Positions 8,880-18,977 of a stretch of DNA of 40,055 bases are shown piece after piece (the first letter of the stretch is position 1; each line of letters opens with the position of its first letter). The stretch lies in assembly GCA_016290835.1 (NCBI GenBank), contig JAEEVG010000018.1, forward strand, positions 1-40,055, read 5' to 3'. A model generated the notes under the pieces. The model was not told the DNA's origin. It searched no databases and saw nothing but the letters and a program-made list of their open reading frames with translations. This stretch comes from Bacteroidales bacterium (lineage in GTDB: Bacteria > Bacteroidota > Bacteroidia > Bacteroidales > UBA932). The translations under genes were made by a program, and so were the position numbers.

Positions 8880-10178
8880 TTATCTGCAGCGGTGTTTGCG
8901 GGCTCTGCGTTTGCGGCTGAAGAATCGTTTGTAGATACCGGCGGCGAGGGCGGCGAGGAGGACGACACCGATGACGATGCCGGTCCAGGCGTTGGCGTTC
9001 TCCCCTTTCACGCGGCCCCACATGGCCACGAGTTCCGGGGTGCGCTCGCCCCAGTCGTGCTCCTGGACGCTGCGCTCGATGTCGGCGCGGTCCGGATAGA
9101 GTACAGGGTCGATGCGGACGGAGTCGGCCTGCGCCCCGAAGAAGTAGGTCAGGTCGATGGGATCGAGTTCCTCATCGATGAAGGCGTCCATCACCTCGGC
9201 GGCGCCGCTGCAGGACACATAGCCGGTCTCCTCGACATTGCGGATCACGATGTCCGGGCGGCTCATGAAGTTGATCCAGTATTTGGCGGCCTTGACGTTC
9301 TTGGCGTATTTGGGGATCACCCAGCCGTCGAACCAGACGGTGAAGCCTTCCTTGGGCAGGGCGAAACGCAGCTCCACGCCCATCTCGGCGGCTTCCTCGG
9401 CGGCCCAGACCCCGTCTCCGCTCCAGTTGAGGCTGACCCAGGCGCGCTCCTGCGTCATCTGTTCCTTGCCGAAATCGGCCTCCCAGCCGGCCACGAGGGG
9501 CTTGACCTGCTTCATGAAATTCTCCACCTCGCTGAGCGCCTGGTCGGAGGAATCGAGCATCAGTTCGTCCAGGGTGACCTTGCCGCTGTCCAGATCGTCC
9601 TGACGCAGGTAGATGATGATCTGCGAGAAGACGTCGCGGGCGGAGTCCTTGATGAGGATCTTGTCGGCGAACTTGGGGTTGCGCAGGATGTCCCAGGTGG
9701 AGGCTTCCTCGTCGGTCACGTACTTGGCATTGTAGAGGATGCCGGTGGTGCCCCACATATAGCCCACGGCGTAGTCGTTGGCATTGCGGCCGGCCCCGAT
9801 CATCTTGTCGAAGCAGCTGCGGATGTAGGGTGCGAGGTTGTCGTCGATGTAGTTGGGCGTGTTGCCGAAGTCGCGGTCGATCGGGAGCAGCAGGTCGCTG
9901 CCGAGCATACGCTCGATGATGTAGTCGGACGGGCAGACCACGTCGAAGTCCTCGTGGCCTTTCTCGATCTTGGAGAGCATGGTCTCGTTGACGTCGAAGG
10001 TCTGGTAAATGACGCGGATCGGCTCGCCGGTCTGCGCTTCGTACCATTCCTCGAATTCAGGAATGACGCTCTCGTCGATGTAGTCGGACCAGTTGTAAAC
10101 TTTGAGGACCTGGCTGCGGTCCGGGGCGCAGCCGAACATCAGTGCGGCGGCGCACAGAAGGAGGAGTACTTTTTTCAT
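8880..10178 (-). CDS. potD: Spermidine/putrescine-binding lipoprotein with C-terminal membrane anchor
   Basis: A 432-residue solute-binding protein of the PotD/PotF family. The signal peptide ends in a lipobox (LMFGC, Cys17), followed by LKVYNWSDYID, the typical N-terminal strand of polyamine-binding proteins, and DFDVVCPSDY. It should capture polyamines outside the inner membrane and deliver them to PotBC. Unusually, the mature domain ends near residue 390 and is followed by a hydrophobic helix (about residues 399-416) and a strongly basic tail (KRFFSRKRRARKHRCR). It would therefore be anchored by lipid and possibly also by a helix. It is the last gene of the pot operon, overlapping potC by 4 bases (ATGA). 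Confidence 0.88.
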   Translation of the reverse strand: MKKVLLLLCAAALMFGCAPDRSQVLKVYNWSDYIDESVIPEFEEWYEAQTGEPIRVIYQTFDVNETMLSKIEKGHEDFDVVCPSDYIIERMLGSDLLLPIDRDFGNTPNYIDDNLAPYIRSCFDKMIGAGRNANDYAVGYMWGTTGILYNAKYVTDEEASTWDILRNPKFADKILIKDSARDVFSQIIIYLRQDDLDSGKVTLDELMLDSSDQALSEVENFMKQVKPLVAGWEADFGKEQMTQERAWVSLNWSGDGVWAAEEAAEMGVELRFALPKEGFTVWFDGWVIPKYAKNVKAAKYWINFMSRPDIVIRNVEETGYVSCSGAAEVMDAFIDEELDPIDLTYFFGAQADSVRIDPVLYPDRADIERSVQEHDWGERTPELVAMWGRVKGENANAWTGIVIGVVLLAALAAGIYKRFFSRKRRARKHRCR

Positions 10179-10981
10179 CGGGCTCTATTCGGGGTTTTCG
10201 TCCGGGCCGAGCGGAGGTTGATCACCAGCAGCAGGACCAGGATGATCAGGAAGATCAGGGTCATGAGCGGACGCAGCTCGGGGGTGAGACCGCCCTTGCG
10301 CGCGTCGGTGTAAATGTAAGTGGACAGGGTGTCGAGGCCGATGGTGCCGCGGGTGAAGAAGGTCACGGCGAAGTCGTCCAGCGACATTGTGAAGGCGAGG
10401 ATGAATCCGGAGATCATACCGGGCCGCAACTGCGGCACGAGCACCTTCCAGAAGGCCTGGGAGGGCGTGGCGCCGAGATCCAGCGCGGCTTCGTAGATGT
10501 TGGGATTCATCTGCGCAAGCTTGGGCAGGACGCTCAGCACGACATAGGGCGTGCCGAAGGAGATGTGGGCGAGGATCACGGTGGTGTAGCCCTGGCTGAT
10601 GTGCAGGAAGACGAACAGCAGGAAGAGGGATACGCCCGTGATCACGTCCGGGTTGATCATCGGGATGTTGTTCAGGAAGGTGACGGCCTGCCGGGTGCGG
10701 TTGCGCAGGTTGTAGATGCCCACGGCGGCGATGGTGCCGAGCAGCATCGACACGAGGGCGGAGATGAGCGCGATCAGCAGGGTGTTCTCCACGGCCGACA
10801 GCAGCGAACTGCTCCCCTGCATGTTGCCGGTGAAGAGGTTCGCGTAGAGCCGGGTGGAGAAGCCCGTCCAGTTGCCGAGCACCTTGCTCTCCGTGAAGGA
10901 GAACACGGCGATGAAGATCAGCGGCGCGTAGAGCAGCACCAGCAGGATGTAGATGTAGGCCTTGGCCAAGAATTTCTTCAT
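10175..10981 (-). CDS. potC: Polyamine ABC transporter permease PotC
   Basis: A 268-residue inner-membrane protein with six predicted hydrophobic segments. Near residues 165-185 it has the binding-protein-dependent permease (EAA) loop, EAALDLGATPSQAFWKVLVPQLRPG, which contacts the ATPase. The N-terminus (AYIYILLVLLYAPLIFIAVFSF) is typical of PotC. With PotB it forms the channel for spermidine or putrescine import. The start ATG at 10981 is three bases after the potB stop. Confidence 0.92.
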   Translation of the reverse strand: MKKFLAKAYIYILLVLLYAPLIFIAVFSFTESKVLGNWTGFSTRLYANLFTGNMQGSSSLLSAVENTLLIALISALVSMLLGTIAAVGIYNLRNRTRQAVTFLNNIPMINPDVITGVSLFLLFVFLHISQGYTTVILAHISFGTPYVVLSVLPKLAQMNPNIYEAALDLGATPSQAFWKVLVPQLRPGMISGFILAFTMSLDDFAVTFFTRGTIGLDTLSTYIYTDARKGGLTPELRPLMTLIFLIILVLLLVINLRSARTKTPNRAR

Positions 10982-10984
10982 ATC

Positions 10985-11741
10985 CTAGATGAGCCCTCCT
11001 TCGACCGCTTCTTTGCGCTCATCGGTGAGCAGCGTGGTGATGCCGATGATCACGAGCATGATCAGGGCCAGGGCCGCGCCGTAGTTCCACATCGAGGAGT
11101 TGATGTTCTCCTGGATGATGGTACCGAAGAGCTTGATCTTGTTGTTGGTCAGGAATTCCGAGATGGCGAAGGTGCTGACCGTGGGCATGAACACCATCAG
11201 GATGCCGCTGGACACGCCGGGCATCGAGAGGGGCACGGTGACCTTCCAGAACACCTGCCAGGGCGTGGCGCCCAGGTCCTGGGCCGCTTCGGCGTAGGAT
11301 TTGTCCATCCGGTTGAGCACGTTGTAGATCGGGTAAATCATAAACGGCAGGTAGTCGTAGACCATACCGAAGAGCAGGGTCCCCTTGCCCAGCGTGATGT
11401 CGAGCATGTTGAAGAGCTCGGCCGTGGCCAGGGTCCGCATCAGGGCGTTGATCCACATCGGCATGATGAAAAGGATGATCGTCACGGCGCTCCGGTTGAG
11501 CTCCTTGTTGGCGAGGATCCAGGCGGCCGGGTAGCCCAGCAGGATGCAGATCAGCGTGTTCTCGATGGCGACTTCGATGGACACGCCGAAGGTGCCGAGG
11601 GCATCGGAGTCGGAGAAGAACTTCGTGATGTTGGACAGGGTGAAGTGGCCGGAGCCGTCCTGGAAAGCATACACCAGGATGAGGACCAGGGGCAGCACCA
11701 CGAAGATGGTCAGGAAGACCACATATGGGATACTCCAGTGG

Positions 11742-11752
<11 letters not shown>
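10985..11752 (-). CDS. potB: Polyamine ABC transporter permease PotB
   Basis: A 255-residue six-segment permease with the EAA loop [20 protein letters not shown]. It is paired with potC downstream. The ATG at 11752 lies inside the last codons of potA (11-base overlap), so the two are translationally coupled. The function, forming the polyamine channel with PotC, follows from family and operon context. Confidence 0.92.
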
Positions 11753-13130
<1,378 letters not shown>

Positions 13131-13133
13131 CGT

Positions 13134-14165
13134 CTACCAGAGTCTGAAGTTGAGGTTATAGAGGATGCCGAAACTGAGGGAAAAACCTTCCATGAAGGAG
13201 TCGTAGGCGGCGAGGGCGTGCAGGCGGAGGTCCTGCGAGTCGCGCAGCGGGAAGAATTCGAAAATGGCACCCGCGTTCCACCAGTTGGACTCGTAGATGG
13301 TCTTCGGGGTAATGATATAGTTGCTGCGCAGGGAGAGGTCCCAGCGCTCGGAGGGGGCGTAGTCCACGCGGCCGTGGAGGGTCTGGCCGCCCAGCAGGGC
13401 GGAATAATCTTCGTTCATGCCGCAGGTGTTGCTCCAGTCGAGGGTGACGGTCCAGTCGCCCAGGAGGAGCTGGTTGCCCAGGGAGATGAGCCAGTTGTAT
13501 TCTCCCTTGTCCACGCCCAGGGCGGAGACGCTCCAGAGCGGGGAATACCAGTCGTAGTCGCCGCTCCACTGCGCGGAATAGGTCCAGAGGCCGCTGCCGA
13601 AGGGGCGCTCGCCGAAGGGCGAGGTGGTCATCTGCAGGCTGAAGGTGCTCAGCTCGGACGGGGTGGTCCAGGCGACTTTGCCGCCCCATTGGTAGGGCGA
13701 GAGATCATTCCACAGCGACGAGGCGAGCAGGGGGTGGACTTCCCAGTCCCAGTCGTCGTACTCGTGGCCGCCGGTGGTGATGCAGTCCTTGCCGAGGGTG
13801 AAGGTCCAGGAGCCGAACGTGAGGTCGGCCTTGCAGAAATCGACCCAGTTGACCGTGTCGGAGTAGCCGAGCGCCTTGAAGAGCTCGAATGCGTCATAGC
13901 CGGGCTGATTGGCGGCGCCCAAGGCGAACCAGTGATTGGCGATCGTCCAGGAGAAATGCTCCGATGCGGAGCCTTCGAAAAGGGTGTAGAGGGAAGAATT
14001 GCCGAGGTCGAAACCGAATTCTCTGGGGTTTGAGGTCCAGCTCGGATTCAGATCCAGGCGCGGAATGATACTGACCTCGGCGTAGTTACCGAGATCGTCA
14101 GCCTCTTGCGAGTGCGCAAGCAAGCCGAGCAGCAGCGCTGCAATCGATAAAAGGTATTTCTTCAT
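13134..14165 (-). CDS. Putative outer-membrane beta-barrel protein, first gene of pot operon
   Basis: A 343-residue protein with a signal peptide (MKKYLLSIAALLLGLLAHS). Its body has alternating aromatic/polar short strands rich in Trp, Tyr and Ser, and the C-terminus ends in an aromatic residue (NLNFRLW). Both features are typical of outer-membrane barrels. I do not recognise the family. The ATG at 14165 is chosen over an in-frame TTG at 14171 because it gives a clean signal peptide. It lies three bases upstream of potA and is driven by a minus-strand TACCTTTG element at 14203-14210. A role as a porin letting polyamines cross the outer membrane is an inference from the operon only. Confidence 0.6.
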   Translation of the reverse strand: MKKYLLSIAALLLGLLAHSQEADDLGNYAEVSIIPRLDLNPSWTSNPREFGFDLGNSSLYTLFEGSASEHFSWTIANHWFALGAANQPGYDAFELFKALGYSDTVNWVDFCKADLTFGSWTFTLGKDCITTGGHEYDDWDWEVHPLLASSLWNDLSPYQWGGKVAWTTPSELSTFSLQMTTSPFGERPFGSGLWTYSAQWSGDYDWYSPLWSVSALGVDKGEYNWLISLGNQLLLGDWTVTLDWSNTCGMNEDYSALLGGQTLHGRVDYAPSERWDLSLRSNYIITPKTIYESNWWNAGAIFEFFPLRDSQDLRLHALAAYDSFMEGFSLSFGILYNLNFRLW

Positions 14166-14202
14166 TTCCAACCATAAAAAGGGGTTTGGTGAAACTTCGG
14201 GG

Positions 14203-14231
14203 CAAAGGTAAACATTTTTTCAGTAAATTTG
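14203..14231. promoter_or_regulatory. Divergent -7 elements for the pot operon and the C-S lyase gene
   Basis: CAAAGGTA at 14203-14210 reads TACCTTTG on the minus strand toward the barrel-pot operon. TAAATTTG at 14224-14231 points toward the aminotransferase gene, 26 bases before its ATG. Both fit TAnnTTTG; no clear TTTG at -33 is seen for either. Confidence 0.45.
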
Positions 14232-14257
14232 CCCCTGAAGGACTATTATTTCTAACA

Positions 14258-15445
14258 ATGTATAATTTTGACGAAATCATTGACAGACGCGGCTCCCGCT
14301 GTATTAAATACGATGTTCTCGAGGCCGAGTTCGGCCGCGCCGACCTGAATGCCCTGTGGGTGGCGGATATGGATTTCCGCACGCCGGATTTCATCCTGGA
14401 TGCGCTCCGGCGGCGGCTGGATCATCCGGTGCTCGGCTACCCCAGCACGGGGGCGGATTATTTCGAGATCATTTCCGATTGGGTAGCGGATCTGCACGGC
14501 TGGAAGGTGCCCGCGGAGCAGTTCCGCTATGTGCCCGGGATCGTCAAGGGTTTCGGCTTTGCGCAGCGCTGCTTCCTGCAGCCCGGCGACAAGGTGATCA
14601 TCCAGAAGCCGGTCTACCACCCTTTCCGCATCGTCACCGAGATGAGCGGTTTCGAGGTGGTGAACAATTCCCTGCGGCCCGTTTATGACGAAGAGGGCTT
14701 CCTGCGGCGCTACGAGATGGATCTGGAGGATCTGGAACGCAAGATCGACGGGCGCACGCGGATGATGATCCTGTGCAATCCCCAGAATCCCGGCGGGACG
14801 GTCTGGCCGGAGGAGACGCTGCGCGAGCTGGCGGAGATCTGCGACCGGCACGGCCTCATCGTCGTCTCGGACGAAATCCATTGCGAGATGGTCCTGGGCG
14901 GCCGGAAGCACCATCCTTTCGCCTCGGTGAGCGAGGCGGCGGCTCGCTGCGCCATCACCTTCATGGCCCCCTCCAAGACCTTTAATATCGCCGGCGTGGT
15001 GAGTTCGTATGTCATCGTGCAGAATCCCGCGCTGGCGGAGCCTTTCTTCACCTACCTGGAGTCCAACGAGACGGACTACCCGCCCATCTTTTCGGCCGAG
15101 GCCACGCGTGCGGCCTACACGCCCGCAGGCAAGGTCTGGCGCTCCGAGATGCTGGATTATGTGCAGGGCAACGTGGACTTCGTGGACGGCTGGCTGCGGG
15201 AGAACCTGCCGCAGATCCGCGCCGTGCGCCCGGACGCGTCGTTCCTGGTATGGCTGGACTGCCGCAAGCTGGGGCTGGAGCAACCCGCGCTCGTGGACCT
15301 GTTCGTTAACAAGGCCCGCCTCGCGCTGAATGACGGGACCGTCTTCGGGGACGAGGGCAAAGGTTTTATGAGGCTGAATGTCGGGTGCCCGCGGGAGAAT
15401 CTGCGCGCGGCCCTGGAATCGCTGCGGGGCGCCCTGCGCGCCTAG
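14258..15445 (+). CDS. patB: PatB/MalY-type PLP C-S lyase (putative cystathionine beta-lyase)
   Basis: A 395-residue fold-type I PLP enzyme starting MYNFDEIIDRRGSRCIKYD, the characteristic PatB/MalY N-terminus. It has LWVADMDFRTP, the NPQNPGG loop, VVSDEIHCEM, and APSKTFNIAG with PLP-binding Lys240. Family members cleave cystathionine or cysteine conjugates to thiol or homocysteine, pyruvate and ammonia; an aminotransferase role is also possible. The ATG at 14258 is chosen because an upstream extension (from 14186) adds unrelated residues and crosses the promoter. Its stop codon overlaps the stop of the convergent response-regulator gene within a CTAG. Confidence 0.85.
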   Translation: MYNFDEIIDRRGSRCIKYDVLEAEFGRADLNALWVADMDFRTPDFILDALRRRLDHPVLGYPSTGADYFEIISDWVADLHGWKVPAEQFRYVPGIVKGFGFAQRCFLQPGDKVIIQKPVYHPFRIVTEMSGFEVVNNSLRPVYDEEGFLRRYEMDLEDLERKIDGRTRMMILCNPQNPGGTVWPEETLRELAEICDRHGLIVVSDEIHCEMVLGGRKHHPFASVSEAAARCAITFMAPSKTFNIAGVVSSYVIVQNPALAEPFFTYLESNETDYPPIFSAEATRAAYTPAGKVWRSEMLDYVQGNVDFVDGWLRENLPQIRAVRPDASFLVWLDCRKLGLEQPALVDLFVNKARLALNDGTVFGDEGKGFMRLNVGCPRENLRAALESLRGALRA

Positions 15446-16095
15446 ACGTTCACGATGCCGTCCGCCACGGCGTGGGCCACGCATTCCACGATGCTGTCCA
15501 GGCCGAATTTTCCTTTGATACGCTCTTTGTAGCTGTCCACGGTGTTGAGGGTGATCTCCAGGGCCGAGGCGATCTGGGTGTTGCTGTAGCCGGAGGTGGT
15601 GAGCTGGAGTACTTCCAACTCCCTGGGCGTCAGGCCCATGGGCTTGCGGGCCGACAGGTTCTGCGCACCGCCGAAGAGTCGCAGGATTTCCGCTTCGTTG
15701 ATCGTCTCGCCGAAGAACAGGCATTTGCCGTCCGCGACGTCGCAGATGGCCCGGATGATGGATTCGGGGGCGGAATCCTTGGCCAGGTAAGCCGCGGCGC
15801 CGGAGCTGATGGCCTTGAGGATGTAGGCTGGTTTCTTGTAGTGCGACAGGACCAGCGAGCGCACGGTGGGAAAGGCTTCCCGGAAGATGCCCAGCAGGGT
15901 CAGGCCGTCCGTTTCCGCTTCCAGCGAAATGTCCACCACCGCGACGTGCGTCTCCGGATGGGCGTTCAGAAAGGCCACGGCGGCGCCGGGAGAAGAGACG
16001 TGTTCGACGGAGCCGAAGGCGGGATCGGAGGAGAGCGTCAGTTTGAGCCCCATCACAAAGACGGCTGAGTCTTCAATGAGCAGTACGTTTATCAT
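15442..16095 (-). CDS. NarL/FixJ-type response regulator
   Basis: A 217-residue two-domain protein. The receiver has acidic Glu8/Asp9, phosphoacceptor Asp55 (VAVVDISLE) and a conserved Lys in AYLAKDS. The C-terminal LuxR-type helix-turn-helix reads LTPRELEVLQLTTSGYSNTQIA, ending in DSYKERIKGKFG. It is expected to bind DNA as a dimer after phosphorylation. Its ATG overlaps the stop of the histidine kinase gene (ATGA), so the two form a coupled two-component pair. Confidence 0.92.
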   Translation of the reverse strand: MINVLLIEDSAVFVMGLKLTLSSDPAFGSVEHVSSPGAAVAFLNAHPETHVAVVDISLEAETDGLTLLGIFREAFPTVRSLVLSHYKKPAYILKAISSGAAAYLAKDSAPESIIRAICDVADGKCLFFGETINEAEILRLFGGAQNLSARKPMGLTPRELEVLQLTTSGYSNTQIASALEITLNTVDSYKERIKGKFGLDSIVECVAHAVADGIVNV

Positions 16096-18860
16096 AAGTC
16101 GATCGTTATCTCAAGTCCTTTTCCGGGCAGGTTCCGGGTCTGCATTTCAGCCCCCATCTTGCCGAGGAGTTCGCGCGTGATGACCAGGCCCAGCCCGTGG
16201 CCCCAGGCGGCACCTTCTTTCATCCCCGGGCCTTCGTCCGTGATGGTGATGGTCTTTTCCCGGGCCTTCAGCCGCACTTTCCCGCCCGGAGGCGTGACTT
16301 TCACGGCATTGTCCAGCAGGTTCCGCAGGCAGGTCAGCAGCATATTGCGGTCGGTGCGCACGGTCAGTGTGGGCGGGATGTCGATCTCGATGAGCTCGCT
16401 CCTCTGCACGCTCCCGGCGGCCTCGGCGGCCAGTTCCGCAAGCTTCTCTTCGCGCATGGCCGGCTCCAGCATCCCCTTCTGGTTCAGGGACCAGAGCAGG
16501 AGGTTTTCCAGCAGGGCGCCGGTGTTCTCGGCCGAGGCGCTCAGGGCCTGCAGCCCCTCTTTGAGCTGCGCCGGGCTGAGGCGTTCGGCCTGCTCCAGCA
16601 GCTGCCGGGCCAGCAAGCGGTTGCCGGAGACGGGGTTCCGCAGGTCGTGGGAGATGATGGAGAAGAAGCGGTTGCGGGTGTCCAGCTGCGCCATCAGCAG
16701 CCGGCGTTCGCGCTGGCGGATGATCGTCCACACGAGGGCGCCGATCAGCAGCAGGTAGAGCAGCAGAAAGGGCCAGCGCAGCCACAGGGGCAGCGGGACG
16801 CGGATTTCGCGGATGGCGGAACTGCCCTTTTCCCAGCGGCCGAAGAGGTCCGAGTCCTGTTCCTCGAGGATGTGGCGCCCGGGCTGGATGCCCTCCGGGA
16901 GGCCGGAGAAGCGGCCGGGTGTCCACGCTCCCCCGCTGAGGCGGTAGCGGTGCCGGATCAGTAGCTGCAGGGGCAGATTGCCTGCCGTGCGGATGGCGAG
17001 CAGGCTGTCGGGATGGAAAAGCGCCGCGCCCTCGAGGCCGCCGAATGCCAGGCGGCCGTCGGAGAGGATGCAGGCGGTCTTTTCGCCGAAAACATCCGAG
17101 GGGAAGCCCAGTTCTTTGGGCACCCGCCCGATGCTGCCGTCGGTGTCCACGAAGTACAGGCCCTCTTCCGTTCCGGCCCAGAGGCGCCCCTTGGCATCGG
17201 CGCGGACGGACTGGACCAGTTTGCCTTTGAACAGCGGTGCCCGCCCCGGCGTCCAGAGTCCCGCGCGGGTGGCTGCCCAGAGCGTTCCGTCCGGGGCGAG
17301 GCAGAGGTCCGTGACATAGTTGTCCGGAATGGAGAGGCTGTCCAAGGGGTTTGGCAAGTATTTGGTAACCAGCCTGGTATCCTTGTCGATGAGATTGAGG
17401 CCCGCCTCCGTGGTGCCATAGGCCAGGTTTCCGTCGGCATCCTCGATGAGCCGGCTTCCCAGCCGGGAACTCAGGTAGATGGCGGAGTCGGCCGGGGGCT
17501 GCGGATAGAAGAACGGACTCAGCCATTCGGGCGGCAGGGTCCGGCCGCTGTTGCGGTCCCATTCGTTGATGCCGACGCCCTCCCAGGAGACCACATAGAA
17601 GCGGCCGTCGCGGCTCTCCAGGAAGTCTGCGATCCAGTTGTAGTGGCTGCGGTCTTCCCAGGCCACGATGTGCTGTTGCGGGTCGATGGGGCCGCTGATC
17701 TTGCCGTGGCGCCGTTTCCCGTTCTGGACGATGTCGAAGCCGGTATTGTTCCAATAGCCGATGTACAAGGCCCCTTCCCTATCCTCATAGAGGCTGGATA
17801 TGCGCTCGTCGTGGGTCCCGATCCGGAGTTTTCCGTCCCGGGTCTGCAGGAGGGCGGTCACCTGGGCGGTCGAGATCGTCTGCACCTGCTGCAGGCCCGG
17901 GCAGAGCACCGACAGGCCGTTGTCCCCGCCCGTCCAGAGGTTGCCCTGGCGGTCTTCGAAGAGGCAGTAGAGTTCGCCGGAAGAGAGGCTGGCGGGGTCC
18001 TCCGGGTCGTGGGTGAATACCCGGGTCGCTTCCGGGCTTCCGGGATCGACCAGGCCCAGTCCATAGGAGCCGGCGGCCCAGAGCCGGCCCTCCCTGTCCG
18101 CGAGCAGGCGGGCGTGGGAGATGGGCAGCCGCCCGTGGTCGATCACGTCCGTCTCGCCGAAAGTGTTCAGCGTACTCCGGCCGTCGTCGAAAGCATAGAG
18201 CGTGCCGCCGAGTTCGGCGTAACTGCCTGAGCAGTGGCCTTCTGTGTAGCGGAGGCGGGCCTGGGGACGGTCCCGGTCCGCGACGAATTGTGTCCTGACA
18301 ATGCGTCCGCCCAGCCAGAGCGTCCCGGCGCTGTCTTCGAATATCTGATAATAGGGATAGTCGCCTTCGTTGTAGCGTTTGTCATAAAGGGTCCGCTGCT
18401 CTTCCCGGATGCCGTCCTCCGGTGAGAAGGAGAGTTTTACCAGCAGGCTGTCCCCCACCGTCGCCCAAACGTATCCGTCGGAGTCTGCCAGGAGGGCGCG
18501 GATGTTGCCGCCCCGGTAGGCTTCGGCCACCGCCTGTCCGGGCATCTCCAGCACCTGCAGTCCTTCGGTGGTGCCGGCCCAGATCCTGTTGCGGGGGTCC
18601 ACGGCCAGGGCGGTGATGCGCCTGCCGGGAATCAGGGTCCGGAATGCTTCGCCGTCAAAGCGGCTCAGGCCGCCCCGCGTGCCCACCAACAGGGCGCCGT
18701 CCGCATCCTGCGCGATGGCGTACACCGTGTTGGAAGGCAGTCCTTCGGCCGACAGATAGTTGACAAAGCGGGGCCGGAAAGGCTCCGTCCCGCCCGGCGC
18801 GGAGCGGGCATTCAAGCTGACGGCGAGCAGCAGCGTGAATATGACGGAGAAAGGACGCAT
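16092..18860 (-). CDS. Beta-propeller sensor histidine kinase
   Basis: A 922-residue membrane sensor from the ATG at 18860, which gives a good signal peptide (MRPFSVIFTLLLAVSLNARS). The periplasmic part has repeated propeller motifs such as LPSNTVYAIAQDADGALLVGT and DRQGNLWTGGDNGLSVL, as in hybrid two-component sensors of Bacteroidetes. A Y_Y_Y-like domain and one membrane helix (LRWPFLLLYLLLIGALVWTI) follow. The kinase core has the H-box SHDLRNP (His about 738), the N-box LRNLLDNAV and G-box DEGPGMKEG. Unlike classical HTCS proteins it lacks a fused receiver and AraC domain; a separate NarL-type regulator follows. The ligand is unknown; polysaccharide sensing is only a family precedent. Confidence 0.88.
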   Translation of the reverse strand: MRPFSVIFTLLLAVSLNARSAPGGTEPFRPRFVNYLSAEGLPSNTVYAIAQDADGALLVGTRGGLSRFDGEAFRTLIPGRRITALAVDPRNRIWAGTTEGLQVLEMPGQAVAEAYRGGNIRALLADSDGYVWATVGDSLLVKLSFSPEDGIREEQRTLYDKRYNEGDYPYYQIFEDSAGTLWLGGRIVRTQFVADRDRPQARLRYTEGHCSGSYAELGGTLYAFDDGRSTLNTFGETDVIDHGRLPISHARLLADREGRLWAAGSYGLGLVDPGSPEATRVFTHDPEDPASLSSGELYCLFEDRQGNLWTGGDNGLSVLCPGLQQVQTISTAQVTALLQTRDGKLRIGTHDERISSLYEDREGALYIGYWNNTGFDIVQNGKRRHGKISGPIDPQQHIVAWEDRSHYNWIADFLESRDGRFYVVSWEGVGINEWDRNSGRTLPPEWLSPFFYPQPPADSAIYLSSRLGSRLIEDADGNLAYGTTEAGLNLIDKDTRLVTKYLPNPLDSLSIPDNYVTDLCLAPDGTLWAATRAGLWTPGRAPLFKGKLVQSVRADAKGRLWAGTEEGLYFVDTDGSIGRVPKELGFPSDVFGEKTACILSDGRLAFGGLEGAALFHPDSLLAIRTAGNLPLQLLIRHRYRLSGGAWTPGRFSGLPEGIQPGRHILEEQDSDLFGRWEKGSSAIREIRVPLPLWLRWPFLLLYLLLIGALVWTIIRQRERRLLMAQLDTRNRFFSIISHDLRNPVSGNRLLARQLLEQAERLSPAQLKEGLQALSASAENTGALLENLLLWSLNQKGMLEPAMREEKLAELAAEAAGSVQRSELIEIDIPPTLTVRTDRNMLLTCLRNLLDNAVKVTPPGGKVRLKAREKTITITDEGPGMKEGAAWGHGLGLVITRELLGKMGAEMQTRNLPGKGLEITIDL

Positions 18861-18867
18861 CTTGTCG

Positions 18868-18875
18868 CAAATATA
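18868..18875 (-). promoter_or_regulatory. -7 element just upstream of the histidine kinase gene
   Basis: TATATTTG on the minus strand fits TAnnTTTG exactly but ends only 7 bases before the ATG at 18860. The transcript would therefore be nearly leaderless. No clear -33 TTTG is present. Confidence 0.4.
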
Positions 18876-18890
18876 ACAAATTCCCACCGG

Positions 18891-18945
18891 AATAACCTCG
18901 GTTATTTGTTCTGCTGTGGCGGATTCCACCACAAGGATGAATCCG
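18891..18945. promoter_or_regulatory. Two perfect inverted repeats between divergent operons (candidate operators)
   Basis: AATAACCTCGGTTATT (18891-18906) is a perfect 7-2-7 palindrome. CGGATTC (18920-18926) and GAATCCG (18939-18945) form a second perfect pair around 12 bases. Both lie between the kinase gene and the divergent exported-protein operon. Binding by the neighbouring NarL-type regulator is an inference. Confidence 0.4.
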
Positions 18946-18953
18946 GTGAAAGG

Positions 18954-18961
18954 TATCTTTG
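18954..18961 (+). promoter_or_regulatory. -7 element of the four-gene exported-protein operon
   Basis: TATCTTTG fits TAnnTTTG and ends 16 bases before the ATG at 18978. No TTTG at about -33 is visible, which would suit an activator-dependent promoter. Confidence 0.45.
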
Positions 18962-18977
18962 TCAAAAATCTTTTTCT

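Noticed and set aside
18861-18965. Longer start for the histidine kinase (957 residues)
   Set aside because: It would place the signal peptide internally and overlap the candidate operators.
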